Below, piece by piece: positions 50,539 to 60,745 of a DNA stretch of 64,000 bases. The position numbers and the translations under genes were made by a program. The notes under the pieces were generated by a model. The model had not been told where the DNA came from. It saw only the letters and a list, made by a program, of their open reading frames with translations, and ran no database searches. The stretch covers positions 95,564 through 159,563 of the forward strand of contig VGTI01000005.1 of assembly GCA_016874735.1 (NCBI GenBank). Reading direction: 5' to 3'. The number at the start of each line of letters is the position of its first letter. Position 1 is the first letter of the stretch. This stretch comes from Deltaproteobacteria bacterium. Its GTDB lineage: Bacteria; Bdellovibrionota_B; Oligoflexia; Oligoflexales; CAIYRB01.

Positions 50539-53500
50539 TCAGTTGCCGAGACCGAACGGCCAATTCTGAAGCACACTGCCAAGACGGTTAGCCGCACCGT
50601 TGAATATCAACGACCCCGAGAGATTATTACTTGTCAGGCCTATGGTTTTGAGCACCGGACCCACACTAGCTGACTCCGTATAGAAAGCTGCTGGCTCGGT
50701 GTTTTCGAACTTGCCGTTGCCATTATCATCACGGAACCCGACGATCAGAACGTTGCCAACGGACCGTGTTGACGCATTTACAAGGCTGGGACCCAGTGCT
50801 GGCAAAATCGGTAATGTTATTTTGGTGGGGCCAGTGTATGCCAATTTCCCAAACGAGATCACTTTGGAGAATTCAATATTTGAGAGCTGTGACGAGGCAT
50901 TCAAAATATTGACGTCATTGCCGTTCCCCACGGCATAAGCTGCCAGAGTGATAGTATCTCCCGAGCGTAACTGGGTGCTCCCATCAAGGCGAAATTGAAT
51001 GGATCCATTATGTTCATAATAGATTCGGTCCAGATTGACTTTGAAACCCGCCCCGCTGAGATCGTTGTTTCCCGCTTGCAGCCTATAAGCGGTTTCAAAA
51101 TTATCAGGATTGAACAACACCCCAACATGCGCTCCCTCAACCAACTGCCCTGGTCCCTGAGTGGACCCAGGGGCTCGGTTGAAGGCTAGCATCGTCACCC
51201 GATCACCAGGTTTGAGATCGGTAGACTTCAACGCAAACGTTTGCGGAGAACTTAGATCCGTAATGGCCCTGAGAGTCTTGACATACTTCAGGGGCTCGCG
51301 GGCGAGGTCGCTCATCGGGGCCTCGAGCAACACAGCCACGTTCACAGGGTTTTGCTCTGCGTCAATTCCAAAGGAACTCTCCACGGGAGTGACGAGTGCC
51401 ATGTCAACGCCCGAGGGAACCGGTAACGTATACTTAGTGTTGATGTATAACGTATCCGCAAATTGTGCTGTCACATTTAAAGGCGCCGGAAGCCCTCCCG
51501 CCTTTGTCGCTACGAGTCCGATGTCTTCTCCGGGATCGGGTTGACCGTTATCATTCTTGTCAAAAATCGTGATTAATGACGCCCCGGCCAGAGGTAGCTC
51601 GGCGATCGGCAAAAGCGGCATCGCCAGCGTCGTTTTGTTCGCTAGTTTAGTAAAGTCGACGTAGCCTGCAATTTTGGCTACATCAATCGACTGCGGATCC
51701 AAGGCCGTCAGAGAGCCCGCCAACAATGCCACGATCACACGGCCACTGTAGGTCGCGAGGCTAGGCTCCGTAATGATCGCATCGATTATTTTTTGCGTAT
51801 TGAAAATTGTGAGGCTGACGTTCACATCAAGACCACCGAGACCACCGGAGCTCAGTGTCTTGGTGTATCCGGCAATACTCAACCCAGCAATCCCTAACCT
51901 GTCACCAGAGGTGAGAGATAAGGATGAGTCTTTGTCCAAAAAGACGCCGATCATGACCTTGTCACCTGGCACCAAATCCGTACCTTCGAGACTGATATCG
52001 AAGTCCCCCGGGCGACCGCCAAGTCTCTTGAGATACTTGATCGCCTTTAGAGGGCTTTGCGTGATGTCCTCGATTCTGTCCCCTTTGGCGACGAAGATAA
52101 ACGCAGGCTCAGTCCCTGTGGCATCCTGCGGCATCCACGCGACAGCGCCAGAAAGTGGCATCGCATAACCTCGTGGTATCTGCGTTTTGAATGCTAGGTT
52201 TAAGTCGACTTCCATCCCCTGTCCCTGGCTCAAATCAACTTTCTCAGGGACCTTATCACCGCGTGCGCTATGAAAATAAACTGTTTCCCCAGGATCGAGC
52301 TTCTGGTTGCCGTTGGTATCAGCGACACCAAGAATGTACGCCTTGACCGGGAACGGTGTGCCAATCGCGCTGATCGGGAGCTCGAATCGTGGGTCAGACC
52401 CGCCCGAGACTTCAGAAAAGCCAAGGACTTTGCTGTAATCCAGTTCAAAATCGGTAAGACCGTCAAAGTCGCCCGCATAGGCTGCAACAAGGACGCTAGG
52501 TGCATCGACCTGGCCCAAGACACGGCCAAAGACTGCCGTTTGCCCCTCGTACACTTGCCGATCGATGACGAGATCGTATCCTGCGTTGTCTCCCGCGCTG
52601 AGCGTACTTGCAAAACTATCGGCGCCGGTACGAATGCCGATCAGGTCATTAGGTGTTAATTGGGGAAACCCCTGCCCCGTGCCATCTTTGTCGTAAACAC
52701 CAACTACGAGTACGCGGTCCCCAACCTTCAACCCCGAGCGACTAAGATCTATCGCGTAGGTACCACCCTTAGTGGGCACCTCTTTAACGGCAACGATATG
52801 ACGAGCAATCTCCGTAGGACTGAAGGACGGCAAATTATCATCGAGCAGCAACACATAGGTGCGGCCCTTGGCCGAGGATCCTGTATTGACGCGAATGTTG
52901 CCGCTTATGCTGATGTTGACTGGGCTGGCGTCTGGAATCAACTTCGACTCATTGAAGTCAAATACACGCACAGTTCCCAGATCGACCTGAATCGCGAGCG
53001 GTGCCGCTTTTTCAGCATCAAAACCGTACCACACTCTTTCGCCACCATCTGCTTGACCGTTACCATTGTTGTCTTCGAGGAGTAGGGGCATACAGCTGAG
53101 CGGCAACGGGAGATTACTCACGAGCGTCTGGAACTTGAAGCTAAAGCGCTCTGTCTCTTTGGTTGCTTGAGACACGGCAACAATGGAGTCGGCAGTAAAC
53201 GATTGGTTCACTAAATCGAGAGGATTTCCTGCGTAGAGCAGAGCGGACATTTTACCGCGGTAGCTACTGCTGATATTACCGACAATGGAAATCTTGTCGC
53301 GGTATTGGAGACGATCGATCACGAGATCGAGACCCGAGTTGTCGCCGGCTTTCAGCGGGTGCCCAACTCCCCCGTTGGCAGAGTAGACGCCGATTAAACT
53401 GTCGGCAGTAATCTTGGGAAAATCTCCTACTCCGTCCGCTGTTACCCCAAGGACGTAGACCTGGTCACCCACTTTAAGTGAAGTGTTTTGTAACCCTACT

Positions 53501-55290
53501 TGGTATCGCCCTGCTGCACGAGGCACCCTTACGGAGGCTTTTACATAACGGATGGGATCTTCCATGACGGCGTCAAGACTTTCACCCTGAGCGACAATGA
53601 TATGGACAAATTTAGCCGCCACTTGTGAGGTAAAAGCGAAACGTCCACTAAGCGAAATAGTCTGGTTTGATGGGATCTGTAACTGATAAGCATAGTTTAG
53701 CGAAGCGTTTACATCGGCGCCCCGCTCAAGGGTTATCTGTACCGGTACACCGTCTTCACTGATAGGCAGTAATATGGATTCACCGGGATCGGGCTTCTGG
53801 TTGTTGTTACTGTCGAGTAGCCCAAGCACATAGACTTTTAGTGGCCAATTCTGCCCGATGCTATATACATTGAGATCGGCTTGGGTGCGCAAATCAGTCT
53901 TACGTAACGAGGCAAAACCCACCACTTTACTGGGATCGATGGCGTTGGCGTCCAGATTCATGGACCCCGCATAGGCAAAAAGCATGAGTGGACCACGGTA
54001 ATCGTTCACCAAGGTCACCCTGACTTTAGCATTCCCGTCGAAATAGCGACGATTCAATCGGATGTCAAAGCCAGGGTTGATACCAAACTGGACGGTTTTG
54101 TTGATGAGAACGTTGTCCTGTATGGCAACACCTAGGGCATCTCCATCGGCAAGCGCTGGCAGACCGTAATCACGTGCGTCACCTATCGCAAAGCAGGTCA
54201 CCTTAGTACCCGGAGCGATACCGGAGGACGTTAGGTCTAATTCGAAGTCTTTTGCTTCAGCAGCAACTGGCGCGAAAGCAATGACGTTGGCGGCAATCTT
54301 TTCTGGTGTGAAGGCCATATCCTCTTGCTTCACAGCGACCACAAAGAACCGCTTCATACTCGCGCCAAATTCAGGATCGATTGCCAAAGCACCCCTAACA
54401 ACAATGGGCTGGCTGCTAGGCGCTGGGGCCACGCGCTTCAACTCGATACGAAGCGGGGTCGCCTGTGTCTGATTGATATCGAATTCGGCTGGCACCGAGG
54501 ATTGCACCTTTTCGTGGAATCCGAACCGCTCACCTGCATCCAGCATTTGGTTACGATTTGCGTCGGCAAACGCCACCAAATAACAGAGGTTCCCTGGCTT
54601 GGCTTGCAGAAGCGGGAAGTCCAGCACGCCGCTCTGCAGGCCCGCCGCCTTGGGCAGTTCTTTGACATAAACGACACTATCCACATCCAAGGCACCAGCG
54701 CTAAACCCCCGTATCTCACCGCAGTAAACACCGACCACGCTGGTCTCGTCGCTCCCTGCGACTTCGACGGGGATGGTTACGCGCCGATCCTTGAACTCAC
54801 GATTAATCACTAAATCAGCTGTCAATGTCCGGCTGCCGCGATCGGCTAGGGATAGCCCGAGGCTTGTCTGATTCCGGTAGAATCCTACTAGATCGCCTTT
54901 GCTCATCTTGGGTACCGCTTTGGATTGGTAGTTCTTCACCAGCAAGCCAAAGATTTGCAGCTTGGGAACGCCTTTGAGCTGCGCCTCCGTCAATGTGAGC
55001 TCGTAGTTGGCGAGGTCATTGGTCGCGATTACTTTCAGCGTGTTCGCGGTGGGATCAGCGCTCGTCTCTTCGACCGAGCTACTGGACGCTCCTATGAGTA
55101 ACGTTCCAGATGTCACGCCCGGGGGCAAAGTTATCTTGCCGCGGATGGTCACCTTGGCAGATTCACCACCCCAGAATGTACACCCCACAGAGGCGCTGAG
55201 TAGCGCAAAGCTAACCGCAAAGCTAACCAAGTTTAGGAAACTGGAAGTGCGGCTCCGGCTAAGACGGCGATGTATCACTGATAGTCGCAT
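50539..55290 (-). CDS. Very large lipoprotein with six beta-rich repeats and EF-hand-like loops
   Basis: 1583 residues; signal peptide with lipobox SVGC (Cys37). The rest consists of six repeats of about 250 residues. Each holds a DxNxNxxxDxGE loop (near 243, 493, 740, 991, 1244 and a weaker one at 1521), similar to the calcium loops of EF-hands and dockerins. Each also has strand motifs such as YxxxxxVxGxVxxxYxGxxxxxAYAG and GxDLVIDRxxY. The periodicity (250, 247, 251, 253, 277) points to duplication of a two-subdomain unit. It could be a long, calcium-stiffened surface fibre or adhesin. No known family; the C-terminus has no barrel. Divergent from the barrel gene at 55474. Confidence 0.85.
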   Translation of the reverse strand: MRLSVIHRRLSRSRTSSFLNLVSFAVSFALLSASVGCTFWGGESAKVTIRGKITLPPGVTSGTLLIGASSSSVEETSADPTANTLKVIATNDLANYELTLTEAQLKGVPKLQIFGLLVKNYQSKAVPKMSKGDLVGFYRNQTSLGLSLADRGSRTLTADLVINREFKDRRVTIPVEVAGSDETSVVGVYCGEIRGFSAGALDVDSVVYVKELPKAAGLQSGVLDFPLLQAKPGNLCYLVAFADANRNQMLDAGERFGFHEKVQSSVPAEFDINQTQATPLRIELKRVAPAPSSQPIVVRGALAIDPEFGASMKRFFVVAVKQEDMAFTPEKIAANVIAFAPVAAEAKDFELDLTSSGIAPGTKVTCFAIGDARDYGLPALADGDALGVAIQDNVLINKTVQFGINPGFDIRLNRRYFDGNAKVRVTLVNDYRGPLMLFAYAGSMNLDANAIDPSKVVGFASLRKTDLRTQADLNVYSIGQNWPLKVYVLGLLDSNNNQKPDPGESILLPISEDGVPVQITLERGADVNASLNYAYQLQIPSNQTISLSGRFAFTSQVAAKFVHIIVAQGESLDAVMEDPIRYVKASVRVPRAAGRYQVGLQNTSLKVGDQVYVLGVTADGVGDFPKITADSLIGVYSANGGVGHPLKAGDNSGLDLVIDRLQYRDKISIVGNISSSYRGKMSALLYAGNPLDLVNQSFTADSIVAVSQATKETERFSFKFQTLVSNLPLPLSCMPLLLEDNNGNGQADGGERVWYGFDAEKAAPLAIQVDLGTVRVFDFNESKLIPDASPVNISISGNIRVNTGSSAKGRTYVLLLDDNLPSFSPTEIARHIVAVKEVPTKGGTYAIDLSRSGLKVGDRVLVVGVYDKDGTGQGFPQLTPNDLIGIRTGADSFASTLSAGDNAGYDLVIDRQVYEGQTAVFGRVLGQVDAPSVLVAAYAGDFDGLTDFELDYSKVLGFSEVSGGSDPRFELPISAIGTPFPVKAYILGVADTNGNQKLDPGETVYFHSARGDKVPEKVDLSQGQGMEVDLNLAFKTQIPRGYAMPLSGAVAWMPQDATGTEPAFIFVAKGDRIEDITQSPLKAIKYLKRLGGRPGDFDISLEGTDLVPGDKVMIGVFLDKDSSLSLTSGDRLGIAGLSIAGYTKTLSSGGLGGLDVNVSLTIFNTQKIIDAIITEPSLATYSGRVIVALLAGSLTALDPQSIDVAKIAGYVDFTKLANKTTLAMPLLPIAELPLAGASLITIFDKNDNGQPDPGEDIGLVATKAGGLPAPLNVTAQFADTLYINTKYTLPVPSGVDMALVTPVESSFGIDAEQNPVNVAVLLEAPMSDLAREPLKYVKTLRAITDLSSPQTFALKSTDLKPGDRVTMLAFNRAPGSTQGPGQLVEGAHVGVLFNPDNFETAYRLQAGNNDLSGAGFKVNLDRIYYEHNGSIQFRLDGSTQLRSGDTITLAAYAVGNGNDVNILNASSQLSNIEFSKVISFGKLAYTGPTKITLPILPALGPSLVNASTRSVGNVLIVGFRDDNGNGKFENTEPAAFYTESASVGPVLKTIGLTSNNLSGSLIFNGAANRLGSVLQNWPFGLGN

Positions 55291-55473
55291 AGAACCACCT
55301 CACGTGGGTGCGTATCGGTCGAATGCGGCATTAACTTTAATTTCGGGTGGATCCGCCGTACTTCCTGACTGGTACGGCACCATTGAGATTCTTTTTCAGT
55401 CATGCCAGAATGAGGGCATCGAGGCAAAAAAACACAGTATTAATGGTTTCTTAGAGAAACCACGGAGGCGCAC

Positions 55474-56874
55474 TTGGCCATCCAGCTTTTTCCGATTCTA
55501 CTGGCAACTTGTGCGGCATTTCTATGGGCACTCCCGGCCCGCGCAGATGGCGAAGAACTAGTGCAGCAGCACCGTCCGACGGTCGGTCTTTTTGTCACCC
55601 AAGGAAACTCAGGAAATGGAGCGCGATTTAATCCAACACGCGAGCTTCGTCTCAGCGACAAATCCAAACTGATCCTGGGATCCTACAGTTTACACTGGAA
55701 TCTACGTCTGCACATGAATCGCAATGTCACGCGTCAAAACGTGCTGATTGATGACCCGTATGTCACAACCCCCTTAACCTTACCCAATGGTTCTGTGTTA
55801 AATAAAGGTTATCAGTTTATCGTGCAGGAGGCTTACCTGCAGAAGTCCAGTGATACCTTCCTCGTCCAGGCTGGCGTGATACCTCATGCATGGGGTAGCG
55901 CCGACACCATCAGCCCCTTAGCTTTGTTTAATCCACAAGACGTACGCCTTGGTTTTCTCGGTGACAAGGACTTCCAGTCAGCGCCTATACCCTCTGTCCG
56001 CCTCGCACTCCTGGGCGATGGATCAACTCTCAATTTTATTTACACACCTTGGCGCGGCGCCACTCTGCAGCCATTACGAGGACAAAACTGGTATGTAAGT
56101 CCAGATAATTTCACCTCGTTCACGATTAACTACTTAGCAAATACCAAGGTAGAGACGGCAAATAATTTTGCAGTGAAATATGATATTAACGTCAGCAGTG
56201 GTGATCTTGCTCTCATTTATTACCGCGGTGCTGACTACGACTTTGTCGAAAGACCTATTGGTACACGCGTCGAGAACAATCAACCCCTCGTCATCGATAT
56301 CCAACAGGTGACACTGGAAAAGACGGCATTCGGTGCGTCCTACAGCCGCGCCATGGATGAATGGGTTATCAAGAGCGATGCCCTTTACACCTTAGATAAA
56401 AAAGTCATGCCTAAGATTGACTACGATAAAATTGACGATCAATCGCAGGTTTTCCCGATCGAGCTAAAAACAACTCCGGCCTACCAATTTACCGTAGGGG
56501 TCAATTACTTTGCTTCACTGAAAAGCTTTTTTGGCATACCTCTCAGCGAAACTGTGCTTGTTGCAGAGTATTACCGACAACGATTTCTCAGGCCCGACCT
56601 GACGCAGCCATTTTTGGGCGACATCCTTATCACAGCCGCACGCACAACGTTTCTTGATGGGCGCCTCGAAGCCCTCGCAAACTATGCTTTAGACCTATAC
56701 GCCAAGGGTACTGTTTGGGGTGGTAAACTTACTTTTTCCGACGAGGACATCAAGCACAGCCTGACCCTGCAAAGTTTTGACGGCAAGTATCCAGGGGTCA
56801 GCAACATCGGTTCGGTATTTTACTATTGGAGGAACAACGATTTTGTCGCTTATGAGCTGAGCTATCAGTTATAA
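55474..56874 (+). CDS. Outer-membrane beta-barrel protein, DUF1302-like
   Basis: 466 residues with a signal peptide (about 1-24, ending ARA-DGE) and a large barrel-like body of amphipathic strands with Tyr/Trp-rich turns. The region QEAYLQKSSDTFLVQAGVIPHAWGSADTISPLALFNPQD resembles DUF1302 proteins, which commonly neighbour RND/MMPL genes. It starts at TTG 55474 directly behind GGAGG. It precedes the RND gene by 126 bp and may be its outer-membrane partner. Divergent from the large lipoprotein. Confidence 0.75.
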   Translation: MAIQLFPILLATCAAFLWALPARADGEELVQQHRPTVGLFVTQGNSGNGARFNPTRELRLSDKSKLILGSYSLHWNLRLHMNRNVTRQNVLIDDPYVTTPLTLPNGSVLNKGYQFIVQEAYLQKSSDTFLVQAGVIPHAWGSADTISPLALFNPQDVRLGFLGDKDFQSAPIPSVRLALLGDGSTLNFIYTPWRGATLQPLRGQNWYVSPDNFTSFTINYLANTKVETANNFAVKYDINVSSGDLALIYYRGADYDFVERPIGTRVENNQPLVIDIQQVTLEKTAFGASYSRAMDEWVIKSDALYTLDKKVMPKIDYDKIDDQSQVFPIELKTTPAYQFTVGVNYFASLKSFFGIPLSETVLVAEYYRQRFLRPDLTQPFLGDILITAARTTFLDGRLEALANYALDLYAKGTVWGGKLTFSDEDIKHSLTLQSFDGKYPGVSNIGSVFYYWRNNDFVAYELSYQL

Positions 56875-57000
56875 GCATCCAATTTCCCGAACCTTTTCTT
56901 AGTTGTATTCTTGTTCTGTTAAAGTCGCTGCAACATTGACCCGATAATCGGCCAGGGTGCCCGATGCGAACAGCTCGGTGCCTACGGGAGGTAACGGTCG

Positions 57001-59346
57001 ATGGCGCGCTTCTTTCGCTTTAGCACTAAAATGCCCTGGCTAGTCGTAGCCCTTTTTTGCGTTCTGGCTGGCGGCGTCTCAACAGTCGCACCGAAGGCGC
57101 AAGTGACAGCTCGTCTGTTAGAGGTTCTGCCGGAGAAGCATCCAGCTGTATTAAGTTATCAAGCATTTCAGCGGACCTATGAAGCCGGTGACATGATTGC
57201 TATCACCCTCGCCAACCCGACTCTTTTCGCGCGCGAAACCTTGACGCAGATTCGCGAACTCACCACCAATATCGAAGCGATCGTGGGTATCACTGGGGTA
57301 ACATCTTTAACGACGCTCCAACTACCAAACGTTGTAAACGAGGGCGTTGAATTTGCCAAATTGGTACCCGACGAAGACTTCTCCACCATGACGGATGCCG
57401 ACCTGGCGCAGATCCGCGAGAAAGCGATGACCAATCTCCTCGTCTCGGGAAATCTCTTGAACAAAGAGGGGACGACAACAGCGATTTTCGCCGAAACTAA
57501 AGCAAACTTAAGTAAGATCGAGCAACGCGAGACTCTAGCACTCGTCAAAGCTGAAGTAGAAAAGTTCCGCGCAAAAGGCGCGGACATACATATTAGCAGT
57601 AGTGGATTTGTCGAGGTGGAAGTCGAGGGGCTCCAATCGCGCTTATTTTCTCAGTTTTGGGTTCTCAGCGCCCTCGGAATTTTTCTTTGGTTATTCATGA
57701 CTCTTGGATCCGTCTCTCTAGCTGGAACAGGTGCCATCTTTGCTGCAGTTACGTACCTTATTGCCCATGCTAGCTTAAACCTATTAAACGCACACCTTAA
57801 CACATCATACGATATGATTAGTGCTGCGGTACCGACGATGATCGTCGCCATTGCGATGGTTATCGCCACGCCTATACTTGTGCAATTCCAGCAATCCTTG
57901 GCACTATCTGGCAATAAGACCGAAGCCATCGCCACCTCTTTCCTCATCAGACAGTCACACCTGGTTATGCTAGCGGTAGGGATCGCTCTGATTGCCTTGG
58001 TAAACATCGCAACGGGCTTTAGCCCATTGCGCACGGTCGGAATTGCGATGGGACTTGGTCTCGGAGTATCTGTGACCTGTGCTCTCCTACTTCTACCTGC
58101 ACTGCTTGCTGTCGATCTTCGATTCGCGCCGTCGCACCAAAATGTCAAACTACGTGAGTCAATGAAGCAGCTGATTACGTCCTTACATTTGCGTCACAGA
58201 TCATCACAATACATAGTTCTTTTCGTTCTGATGAACGGATTAGCGTTTGGTTTATTCAGCGCGAGTAAAGTGCCCTTCGAGACCACACCGGTAAGGTTTC
58301 TTCAGAATCAGATTCCAGCGCAAAGAGAGCTTGAATACTTCAACAAAACTCTGGGTGGCCCAGAAATGATTGATGTGGAAGCAACGTTAAAAGACCCTAA
58401 CCAAAACTTCTTTCAAAGCGGGCCGCTTAAGTCTTTAAACGAAGTGCAGAAAAACTTTAATGATCGCTTCTCTCACGAGGTTTCAAGAACCGTCTCCATA
58501 GCCGACTATTTCAAAGAACTACACAAAGCTTTCACGCCAGGGGTCACGGCAGCAAATGCAATGCCTGAAAAAGAAGAGGACTACAAAAATTATGCTGATC
58601 TTCTCGAGCTTTCAGATGGCAAAATGCTTGGCAAAATGGTGACCATCGACAAACTACGTGCGCGCATGATGGTTTCGCGTCGTCTTGTCGGATGGGATGT
58701 TGCGCGTGCCAATGCCTTTATAGATAACGACATCCCGCAAATCGCCAATGGCACGATCGACTTCAAGGTAGCGGGTTTGGCTGGATTCATCCGCTCTTTA
58801 GACGACATGTGCCGGGGCTACCGTGAGAATCTGATGTATGCTTGCGTGATTCTTCTAGCTCTCGTCGCAGGCACCATGGCACACAGCTTCGCTCTAGGCG
58901 GGATTTTGGGCTTGTTAACACTGGGTGCCTATGTTGTCCCGATGATTGGGATGCATATCGCCGGTTCGCCGATCAACCTGAGCGCCGTCTTTGGTCAAAG
59001 CTGCGTGGCGCTCGCCTGCCTTGCTGCCGTGGCACCTATCGTCATTGCCTTTCATAACCCATTAAGATCGCAAGGCACCTCTTGGCGCCATCAGCTTTGG
59101 CAGGCGGCCGTATACGGCGCCCCCGAGGTTCTTGTGAACGCCCCGTTGATAGGTCTAATTTTTGCGAATCTTTGGTTTAGCGGTTTGGCTATATTTGGCC
59201 ACCTCGGTATGCATATCCTAGCATCCTCAATGGGCATTGCCATCCTACTCGCCCTGGCCCTGCCTTTGGTGACAGGTGTGCCAGAAAAAAAGTCTGACGT
59301 GGGTTCGTCTCAAGATCACAAGCCGCGCCCTAGTCATGCCGCCTAG
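57001..59346 (+). CDS. RND/MMPL superfamily membrane protein
   Basis: 781 residues with about 12 TM helices in two halves: TM1 (about 12-30), a periplasmic loop (30-215), five TMs (about 218-375), TM7 (about 400-425), a second loop (425-610) and five final TMs. The layout fits COG1033-type exporters. The usual GxGVDY segment after TM4 reads AMVIATPILVQF, and the counterpart in the second half reads ALACLAAVAPIVIAF, so both proton-relay Asp residues are absent. GGAGG lies before the ATG. Likely cotranscribed with the barrel; cargo might be lipid, but energy coupling is unclear. Confidence 0.87.
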   Translation: MARFFRFSTKMPWLVVALFCVLAGGVSTVAPKAQVTARLLEVLPEKHPAVLSYQAFQRTYEAGDMIAITLANPTLFARETLTQIRELTTNIEAIVGITGVTSLTTLQLPNVVNEGVEFAKLVPDEDFSTMTDADLAQIREKAMTNLLVSGNLLNKEGTTTAIFAETKANLSKIEQRETLALVKAEVEKFRAKGADIHISSSGFVEVEVEGLQSRLFSQFWVLSALGIFLWLFMTLGSVSLAGTGAIFAAVTYLIAHASLNLLNAHLNTSYDMISAAVPTMIVAIAMVIATPILVQFQQSLALSGNKTEAIATSFLIRQSHLVMLAVGIALIALVNIATGFSPLRTVGIAMGLGLGVSVTCALLLLPALLAVDLRFAPSHQNVKLRESMKQLITSLHLRHRSSQYIVLFVLMNGLAFGLFSASKVPFETTPVRFLQNQIPAQRELEYFNKTLGGPEMIDVEATLKDPNQNFFQSGPLKSLNEVQKNFNDRFSHEVSRTVSIADYFKELHKAFTPGVTAANAMPEKEEDYKNYADLLELSDGKMLGKMVTIDKLRARMMVSRRLVGWDVARANAFIDNDIPQIANGTIDFKVAGLAGFIRSLDDMCRGYRENLMYACVILLALVAGTMAHSFALGGILGLLTLGAYVVPMIGMHIAGSPINLSAVFGQSCVALACLAAVAPIVIAFHNPLRSQGTSWRHQLWQAAVYGAPEVLVNAPLIGLIFANLWFSGLAIFGHLGMHILASSMGIAILLALALPLVTGVPEKKSDVGSSQDHKPRPSHAA

Positions 59347-59368
59347 ACAGGCCGCCTAGAAACGGGCG

Positions 59369-59406
59369 CGAGGGAGGCAAACTGAGCTATCAGTCGCGCT
59401 CCCTCG
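59369..59406. terminator. Convergent hairpin between the RND gene and aceA
   Basis: The stem CGAGGGAG/CTCCCTCG (59369-59376 and 59399-59406) encloses 22 bases that hold a second small CTGA/TCAG stem. It has no T-run. It lies between the opposing gene ends and is a possible bidirectional terminator. Confidence 0.4.
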
Positions 59407-59431
59407 ATAGACCGAAGCCTAGATTCGCTCA

Positions 59432-60721
59432 TTATTTGTGAAATTGTTCCTCTTCTGTGGATCCAGCGTAGGCGGCTGTCGCTGCCTGCCCACCGCTTAC
59501 CGTCATCAGAATCTTGTCAAAGTACCCTGTACCGACTTCTCGCTGATGTTTGGTGGCAGTGTAGCCTTCAGCCTCTTTCTTAAACTCACGCGACTGTAAA
59601 TCCACAAATGCCGTCATACCTTTGTCTTTATACGCATAAGCAAGGTCGTACATGTGGTAGTTGACCGAGTGCCAACCAGCTAAGGTTATAAACTGGAATT
59701 TATATCCCAGCTCGGCTAGGTCAGTCTGGAAACTGGCGATCTGTTTGGCGCTGAGCTTCTTCTCCCAATTGAATGAAGGCGAGCAGTTATAGGCCAGATA
59801 CTTATTAGGATACTTGGCATGGATAGCCTTACTAAACTCTCTAGCCTCGCCAATATCGGGAACTGAAGTCTCAAACCACAAGAGATCAGCATAAGGGGCG
59901 TAGGCGAGAGAACGAGCTATCGCCGATTCCAGACCAGCTTTAACACGGAAGTACCCCTCACTTGTTCTCTCACCGGTGATAAAGGACTTATCATAGGCGT
60001 CAATATCCGAGGTGAGTAGGGTGGCGCCCAGAGCGTCCGTACGCGCCACGATGCAAGTCGGGACATTGCATACATCCGCCGCCAAACGGGCAGCTGTGAG
60101 CGTCCGAATAAACTGAGATGTGGGGACGAGCACTTTACCACCAAGGTGACCGCACTTCTTCTCCGCCGCCAACTGATCCTCGAAGTGGACGGCGGCTGCG
60201 CCAGCCTCGATCATACCCTTCATCAATTCAAATGCATGGAGTGGCCCACCAAATCCCGCCTCAGCATCAGCTAGGATCGGTGCATACCAATCCTCGACCG
60301 TCTCCTTACCCTCGCCCTGCTCGATGAGGTCAGCGCGCGCTAGTGCGGCATTGATACGCCGCACTAGGGCCGGAACGCTATTTGAAGGATAAAGGCTCTG
60401 GTCGGGATAAGTTTGGCCGGACAAGTTGGCATCAGCAGCTACCTGCCAGCCGCTCATGTAAATGGCCTTGAGCCCCGCTTTAACCATCTGCACGGCCTGA
60501 GCCCCTGTCAGCGCACCTAATGCGTTGACATAACTTTCGCTCTGTAGCTGGCGCCAAAACCGGTCGGCACCGTGCTTTGCCAAGCTGTACTCAATGTTCA
60601 ACGCAGGCCTTAGCTGGGCTACCTCAGTGGCACTGTAAGGGCGTTTAATACCCTGCCAACGTGGGTTACTGGCCCAGTCTTTTTCGAGGGCACTGACGGC
60701 AGCCTTTTTGTCCGGTCTCAT
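59432..60721 (-). CDS. aceA: Isocitrate lyase
   Basis: 429 residues, normal for the bacterial AceA group. The catalytic motif KKCGH is at 188-192 (Cys190) and the Mg2+-binding ADAEAGFGG at 151-159. It splits isocitrate into glyoxylate and succinate, the first step of the glyoxylate shunt. AAGGA precedes the ATG and 24 bases separate it from the aceB stop, so it is the last gene of acs-aceB-aceA. No aceK follows. Confidence 0.97.
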   Translation of the reverse strand: MRPDKKAAVSALEKDWASNPRWQGIKRPYSATEVAQLRPALNIEYSLAKHGADRFWRQLQSESYVNALGALTGAQAVQMVKAGLKAIYMSGWQVAADANLSGQTYPDQSLYPSNSVPALVRRINAALARADLIEQGEGKETVEDWYAPILADAEAGFGGPLHAFELMKGMIEAGAAAVHFEDQLAAEKKCGHLGGKVLVPTSQFIRTLTAARLAADVCNVPTCIVARTDALGATLLTSDIDAYDKSFITGERTSEGYFRVKAGLESAIARSLAYAPYADLLWFETSVPDIGEAREFSKAIHAKYPNKYLAYNCSPSFNWEKKLSAKQIASFQTDLAELGYKFQFITLAGWHSVNYHMYDLAYAYKDKGMTAFVDLQSREFKKEAEGYTATKHQREVGTGYFDKILMTVSGGQAATAAYAGSTEEEQFHK

Positions 60722-60745
60722 GGCTAAATTCCTTATGCACAGGGG

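Noticed and set aside
54325..54813. 162-codon plus-strand frame inside the large lipoprotein gene
   Set aside because: It lies antisense to a repeat region whose protein is clearly real, and its product is low-complexity and His/Gln-rich with no motif.
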